Shown: one piece after another, positions 3,706 through 9,826 of the stretch
Numbering within the stretch: the first letter of the stretch is position 1
How the letters are laid out: each line of letters starts with the position of its first letter
NCBI GenBank assembly: GCA_015229165.1
Contig: JADGCD010000069.1
Location: 1 to 9,826 of the forward strand
Source of the DNA: Nitrospinota bacterium
GTDB lineage: Bacteria; Nitrospinota_A; UBA7883; JADGGD01
Length of the DNA: 9,826 nt
Direction: 5' to 3'
Translations under genes and position numbers: made by a program
The notes under the pieces: model-generated
What the model saw: the letters and a program-made list of their open reading frames with translations, nothing else
What the model was told of the DNA's origin: nothing
Database searches by the model: none

Positions 3706-6700
3706 ATGACCAAAGCCGCCACGTACCGCACGGGGAAAGCCCCCATTGCGCGCAAGGATTTTTCCCGGATTCCCAAAATCCTCGACATCCCGAACCTGCT
3801 CGAGGTGCAGACCACGTTCTACGAGCGTTTTCTCCAGAAAAACGTCTCGCCACTGGCGCGCAAGAGGCAGGGACTGCACGAAGTCTTCCAGTCGGTCTTT
3901 CCGATCACCGACTTCAACGGCACGGCCACCCTTGAGTACAAAGGGTACGAGCTGGGAATCTGGGAGTCCTCCACCGGCGAATACCTCGACCTCGGCGGGC
4001 CGGGCGTCAAGGATCCGTCCAACGGCAAGCCTCTCCAGTACAAGCCCCTCTTCGACGAGGAAGAGTGCATCAAGCGGGGGCTCACCTACGCCGATCCGCT
4101 GAAAATCCTCGTGCAGCTCGTGGTCAAGAACCGGGACGAGAAGACCGGCGAAGAGACCATCCGCGAGGTGAAAGAGCAGAAAATCTACCTCGGCGAGATC
4201 CCGCTCATGACCGAGCACGGGACCTTTATCATCAACGGGACCGAGCGGGTGGCCGTCTCCCAGCTCCACCGTTCGCCCGGCGCGTTCTTCACCTCCGAAA
4301 AGGGGAAAGGCGCCCAGGCGGGGCAGGTCAACTTCTCCGCCCGGCTGATCCCCTACCGCGGCTCGTGGCTCGACTTCGAATTCGACGTCAAGGACATCCT
4401 CCACGCCCGCATCGACCGGCGCCGCAAGTTCCCGGCCACCATCCTGCTCAAGGCCCTCGGGTACGACGAGCAGGAGCTGCTCTCCCATTTTTACGCCACC
4501 ACCCAGCTCCACTACGACGCCGACCGGGACCACTTCTCCCTGTTGGTCAACAAAGAGCTGCTCAACCTTGGCATCAAGCCCGAGCGGGACATCAAGGACA
4601 AGGGCGGCTCCGTGGTCGTCAAGGGGGGGCGCAAGCTCAACCGGCGCGCCATCAAGCAGATGGAGGCCGCCGGCGTCGCCGAGCTGCAGGTCAGCGAGGA
4701 GGAGGTCCTGGGCCGCTTCATCGCCGAAGACATCATCGACGTCGCCACCGGCGAAGTTTTGCTCGAGATCAACCAGCCCCTGACCGCCGAGTCGCTCAAG
4801 GTCATCCGGGACCGGAAGATCGACGCCATCTCGATCCTCGTCATCGACGACCAGTCCCGCGATACCTCCGTGCGCGACACCCTGGCCATGGACAAGATCG
4901 AGTCGACCGAGGAGGCGCTGAAGGAAATCTACAAGCGGATGCGCCCGGGCGATCCCCCCACCCCCGACACCGCCCGGACCCTGTTCGACAACCTCTTCTT
5001 CAACCCGAAGCGGTACGACCTCTCCGACGTGGGACGGCTCAAGCTGAACACCCGCCTCGGGCTCGACTTCCCGCTGACGAAGCGGACCCTCGACCGGGAA
5101 GACGTGCTCGCCACCCTGAAGGTGCTGTTCGACCTGAAGCGGGGCATGGGCTCCGTCGACGACATCGACCACCTGGGGAACCGGCGCGTCCGCTCCGTGG
5201 GCGAGTCGGTCGAGAACCAGTTCCGCATCGGGCTCGTCCGGATGGAGAAAGCCATCGTCGAGCGGATGAACATGATGGATCTGGCCACCTGCATGCCCCA
5301 CGACCTGATCAACTCCAAGCCGGTCACCGCCGCCATCAAGGAGTTCTTCGGTTCGTCGCAGTTGTCGCAGTTCATGGACCAGACCAACCCCCTGTCGGCC
5401 GTCACCCACAAGCGGCGCCTCTCGGCCCTTGGGCCGGGCGGCCTGACCCGCGAGCGGGCCGGGTTCGAAGTGCGGGACGTCCATCCCTCCCACTACGGCC
5501 GCATCTGCCCCATCGAAACCCCTGAAGGTCCGAACATCGGCCTTATCTCGTCGCTGTCCACCTTTGCGCGGGTGAACGAGTTCGGGTTCATCGAAGCCCC
5601 CTACCGGAAAGTCGTCGACGGCGCCGTCTCCGACACCGTCGAATACCTCTCCGCCATCCAGGAAGACCAGTACACCATCGCCCAGGCCAACGCCATCCTG
5701 GACGAGAAGAAACGGTTCGTCCTCGACCTGATCTCCTGCCGCAAGGGGGGGGATTACATCCTCGTTCCGCCGGCGGACGTGCAGTACATGGACGTCTCGC
5801 CCAAACAGCTCGTCTCGGTGGCCGCGTCGCTGATCCCGTTCCTCGAGAACGACGACGCCAACCGGGCGCTCATGGGCTCCAACATGCAGCGGCAGGCCGT
5901 GCCGCTGCTGAAGACCGAGGCGCCGCTCGTCGGCACCGGCATGGAGGCCAAGGTCGCCGTCGACTCCGGCTCCGTCGTCACCGCCCGGCGCGGCGGCGAG
6001 GTGATCTCGGTCGATTCGGGCCGGATCGTCATCCGCTCCGACGCGTCGGCCATCAGCGACACCAAGGTCGACATCTACAACCTGACCAAATATTCGCGCA
6101 GCAACCAGAACACCTGCATCAACCAGGTTCCCATCGTCACCCTCGGACAGAAGGTGAAGGCCCACGACGTCATCGCCGACGGCCAGTCCACCGACCGGGG
6201 CGAGCTGGCGCTGGGCAAGAACGTCCTCGTCGCCTTCATGCCGTGGAACGGCTACAACTTCGAGGACGCGATCATCATCTCCGAGAAGCTGGTCAAGGAC
6301 GACGCCTTCACCTCCATCCACATCGAGGAGTTCGAAGTCGAAGCCCGCGACACGCGCCAGGGGAAAGAGGACATCACCCGCGACATTCCCAACGTCTCGG
6401 AAGAGTCGCTCAAGAACCTGGACGAATCGGGGATCATCCGCATCGGCGCCAAGGTCAAGACCGGCGACATCCTCGTCGGCAAGGTGACCCCGAAAGGGGA
6501 GACGCTCCTTTCGCCCGAGGAGAAGCTCCTCAAGGCCATCTTCGGCGAAAAGGCCGGCGACGTGCGCGACACCTCGCTGACCGTCCCCCCCGGCAACGAG
6601 GGGACCGTCATCAACGTCAAGGTCTTCACCCGCCGGGGCGCCGACAAGGACCAGCGGACCCTCCAGATCGAGGAAGAGGAGCGTGAGCGCCTCAACATCG

Positions 6701-7752
6701 ACATGGAAGACGAGATCAACATCCTGCTGGCCGAACGGAACACCAAGATCCGCTCCCTGCTGGTCGGCAAGAAGGCTCTGGCCGACGTCAAGAAGGGAAG
6801 CAAGCTGGTCGTCGAGAAGGGTACCCTTCTCACCGACGAGTTCCTGAAGGAGATCGACGGTCTCTCCCTGCTCAAGCTGGAAGTGGCCGACGGCCCCGCT
6901 CTGGAGGCCATCACCCGGATCGAAGGCGAGACCAAGGGGATGATCGACATCATCCGCAACCGCTACGAAGACCGGATCAACAAGTTCTCCCGGGGCGACG
7001 AGCTGCCGCCGGGGGTCATCAAGATGGTCAAGGTCTACGTCGCCATCAAGCGCAAGCTCCAGGTGGGCGACAAGATGGCCGGGCGCCACGGAAACAAGGG
7101 CGTCGTCTCCATCATCGTCCCCGAAGAGGACATGCCCTTCATGGAGGACGGCACCCCCGTCGACATCGTCCTCAACCCCCTGGGCGTGCCGAGCCGCATG
7201 AACGTGGGGCAGATCATGGAGACCAACCTGGGTATGGCCGCCAAACGGCTCAACACCTACATGATGACCCAGGTTTTCGACGGCGCCGTCGAGAAAAACA
7301 TCCGCGACCTGCTGGCCGAGTCGGGTTACCCGGAGAACGGGAAGATCAGCCTCATCGACGGCAAGAGCGGCGACTACTTCGACCAGAAAGTGACCGTGGG
7401 CTACATCTACATGTTGAAGCTCCATCACCTGGTCGACGACAAGATCCACGCCCGCTCCACCGGCCCCTACAGCCTCGTCACCCAGCAGCCGCTGGGAGGC
7501 AAGGCCCAGTTCGGCGGGCAGCGGCTCGGCGAGATGGAGGTCTGGGCGCTGGAAGCCTACGGCGCCGCCTACACGTTGCAGGAGATGCTTACCGTCAAGT
7601 CCGACGACGTGGAAGGGCGCAAACGCATGTACGAATCGATCGTGAAGGGAGACCATTCGCTCTCCCCCGGCCTGCCGGAGTCGTTCAACGTCCTCGTCAA
7701 GGAGCTGCAAGCCCTTGCGCTGGACGTGGAGCTGCTGAACACCGACGAGTGA
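3706..7752 (+). CDS. rpoB: DNA-directed RNA polymerase subunit beta
   Basis: The beta subunit of RNA polymerase, 1348 residues (E. coli 1342), intact. From the N-terminus: RIPKILDIPNLLEVQ (lobe start); GTERVAVSQLHRSPGAFF, where R181, V184 and Q186 match E. coli rifampicin-pocket residues R143, V146 and Q148; and the rifampicin cluster 550-575 (SSQLSQFMDQTNPLSAVTHK, then RRLSAL), with S554, Q555, F556, D558, H568, R571 and S573 all of the sensitive type. Catalytic-centre residues are E853/D854 (WNGYNFEDA) and K1123/K1131 (GDKMAGRHGNKG). The C-terminal clamp/anchor region GGKAQFGGQRLGEMEVWALE is intact. Compared with E. coli from memory, about 29 residues are added at 85-113 and about 55 are missing before QVFDGA (1189-1194). 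SPGA replaces the usual SPGV. Homopolymers G7 (4623-4629) and G8 (5745-5752) stay in frame. Confidence 0.97.
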   Translation: MTKAATYRTGKAPIARKDFSRIPKILDIPNLLEVQTTFYERFLQKNVSPLARKRQGLHEVFQSVFPITDFNGTATLEYKGYELGIWESSTGEYLDLGGPGVKDPSNGKPLQYKPLFDEEECIKRGLTYADPLKILVQLVVKNRDEKTGEETIREVKEQKIYLGEIPLMTEHGTFIINGTERVAVSQLHRSPGAFFTSEKGKGAQAGQVNFSARLIPYRGSWLDFEFDVKDILHARIDRRRKFPATILLKALGYDEQELLSHFYATTQLHYDADRDHFSLLVNKELLNLGIKPERDIKDKGGSVVVKGGRKLNRRAIKQMEAAGVAELQVSEEEVLGRFIAEDIIDVATGEVLLEINQPLTAESLKVIRDRKIDAISILVIDDQSRDTSVRDTLAMDKIESTEEALKEIYKRMRPGDPPTPDTARTLFDNLFFNPKRYDLSDVGRLKLNTRLGLDFPLTKRTLDREDVLATLKVLFDLKRGMGSVDDIDHLGNRRVRSVGESVENQFRIGLVRMEKAIVERMNMMDLATCMPHDLINSKPVTAAIKEFFGSSQLSQFMDQTNPLSAVTHKRRLSALGPGGLTRERAGFEVRDVHPSHYGRICPIETPEGPNIGLISSLSTFARVNEFGFIEAPYRKVVDGAVSDTVEYLSAIQEDQYTIAQANAILDEKKRFVLDLISCRKGGDYILVPPADVQYMDVSPKQLVSVAASLIPFLENDDANRALMGSNMQRQAVPLLKTEAPLVGTGMEAKVAVDSGSVVTARRGGEVISVDSGRIVIRSDASAISDTKVDIYNLTKYSRSNQNTCINQVPIVTLGQKVKAHDVIADGQSTDRGELALGKNVLVAFMPWNGYNFEDAIIISEKLVKDDAFTSIHIEEFEVEARDTRQGKEDITRDIPNVSEESLKNLDESGIIRIGAKVKTGDILVGKVTPKGETLLSPEEKLLKAIFGEKAGDVRDTSLTVPPGNEGTVINVKVFTRRGADKDQRTLQIEEEERERLNIDMEDEINILLAERNTKIRSLLVGKKALADVKKGSKLVVEKGTLLTDEFLKEIDGLSLLKLEVADGPALEAITRIEGETKGMIDIIRNRYEDRINKFSRGDELPPGVIKMVKVYVAIKRKLQVGDKMAGRHGNKGVVSIIVPEEDMPFMEDGTPVDIVLNPLGVPSRMNVGQIMETNLGMAAKRLNTYMMTQVFDGAVEKNIRDLLAESGYPENGKISLIDGKSGDYFDQKVTVGYIYMLKLHHLVDDKIHARSTGPYSLVTQQPLGGKAQFGGQRLGEMEVWALEAYGAAYTLQEMLTVKSDDVEGRKRMYESIVKGDHSLSPGLPESFNVLVKELQALALDVELLNTDE

Positions 7753-7796
7753 CCCGGCCGGAATACGAGCGAACCCTTAACGACAACCGCATAAAC

Positions 7797-7801
7797 AGGA
7801 G
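7797..7801 (+). promoter_or_regulatory. Ribosome binding site of rpoC
   Basis: AGGAG at 7797-7801 lies 8 nt before TTG 7810. The nearest upstream in-frame stop is TAA at 7792-7794, and no ATG or GTG lies between that stop and the TTG, so this site fixes a UUG start for rpoC. The 57-nt rpoB-rpoC gap shows no terminator and no convincing promoter. Confidence 0.82.
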
Positions 7802-7809
7802 CGAAACCA

Positions 7810-9826
<2,017 letters not shown>

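Noticed and set aside
3702..3935. Out-of-frame ATG at 3702, 4 nt before the rpoB ATG
   Set aside because: It is only 1 nt from the Shine-Dalgarno and opens a short frame with no family resemblance inside rpoB.
3541..7710. A minus-strand open frame of about 1390 codons antisense to nearly all of rpoB
   Set aside because: It is codon-register antisense to rpoB and stays open only because rpoB avoids TTA, CTA and TCA codons, which read as stops on the other strand. Its product is low in similarity to anything known, is full of repeated Asp/Gly/Val-rich stretches, and has no supporting start signal.

Overview
This 9.8 kb window comes from a GC-rich bacterium and holds the core transcription-translation cluster, all on the + strand: 3' end of tuf - rpmG - tRNA-Trp(CCA) - secE - nusG - rplK - rplA - rplJ - rplL - rpoB - 5' part of rpoC. 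Gaps are mostly 0-60 nt. No mobile element, CRISPR array, pseudogene or horizontally acquired segment is visible, and I found no undescribed system. The protein-coding content is housekeeping.

The organism cannot be named from this alone. By recall, the C+ (zinc) type L33, the tuf-rpmG-trnW-secE order and the L1/L7-L12 sequences resemble Desulfobacterota (old Deltaproteobacteria), Acidobacteriota and neighbouring Gram-negative phyla. The RpoB indels fit a typical proteobacterium less well: about 29 extra residues near position 85-113, and roughly 55 fewer residues just before the C-terminal QVFDGA motif than in E. coli. I therefore lean towards a non-proteobacterial Gram-negative lineage, with low confidence.

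Layout: bases 1-145 end EF-Tu; 158-307 L33; 308-504 hold a tRNA-Trp flanked by GC-rich hairpins; 505-1394 secE and nusG overlap by one base (TAATG); 1404-3548 are the stalk and L1-arm proteins L11, L1, L10 and L7/L12; 3549-3705 is the longest gap between protein genes apart from the tRNA interval, and holds a very good intrinsic terminator with flanking hairpins; 3706-7752 rpoB; 7810-9826 rpoC, beginning at UUG and cut by the window end at residue 672.

Together the genes supply EF-Tu delivery (tuf), the GTPase-associated centre and L1 arm (L11, L10, L7/L12, L1), the Sec translocon subunit E, the elongation factor NusG and the RNA polymerase beta and beta' subunits. The notable points are regulatory or lineage-specific: the rplL-rpoB attenuator with a competing upstream hairpin, a 59-residue acidic Ala/Pro-rich extension on NusG, no room for the usual L1 and L10 leader sites, and a UUG start for rpoC.
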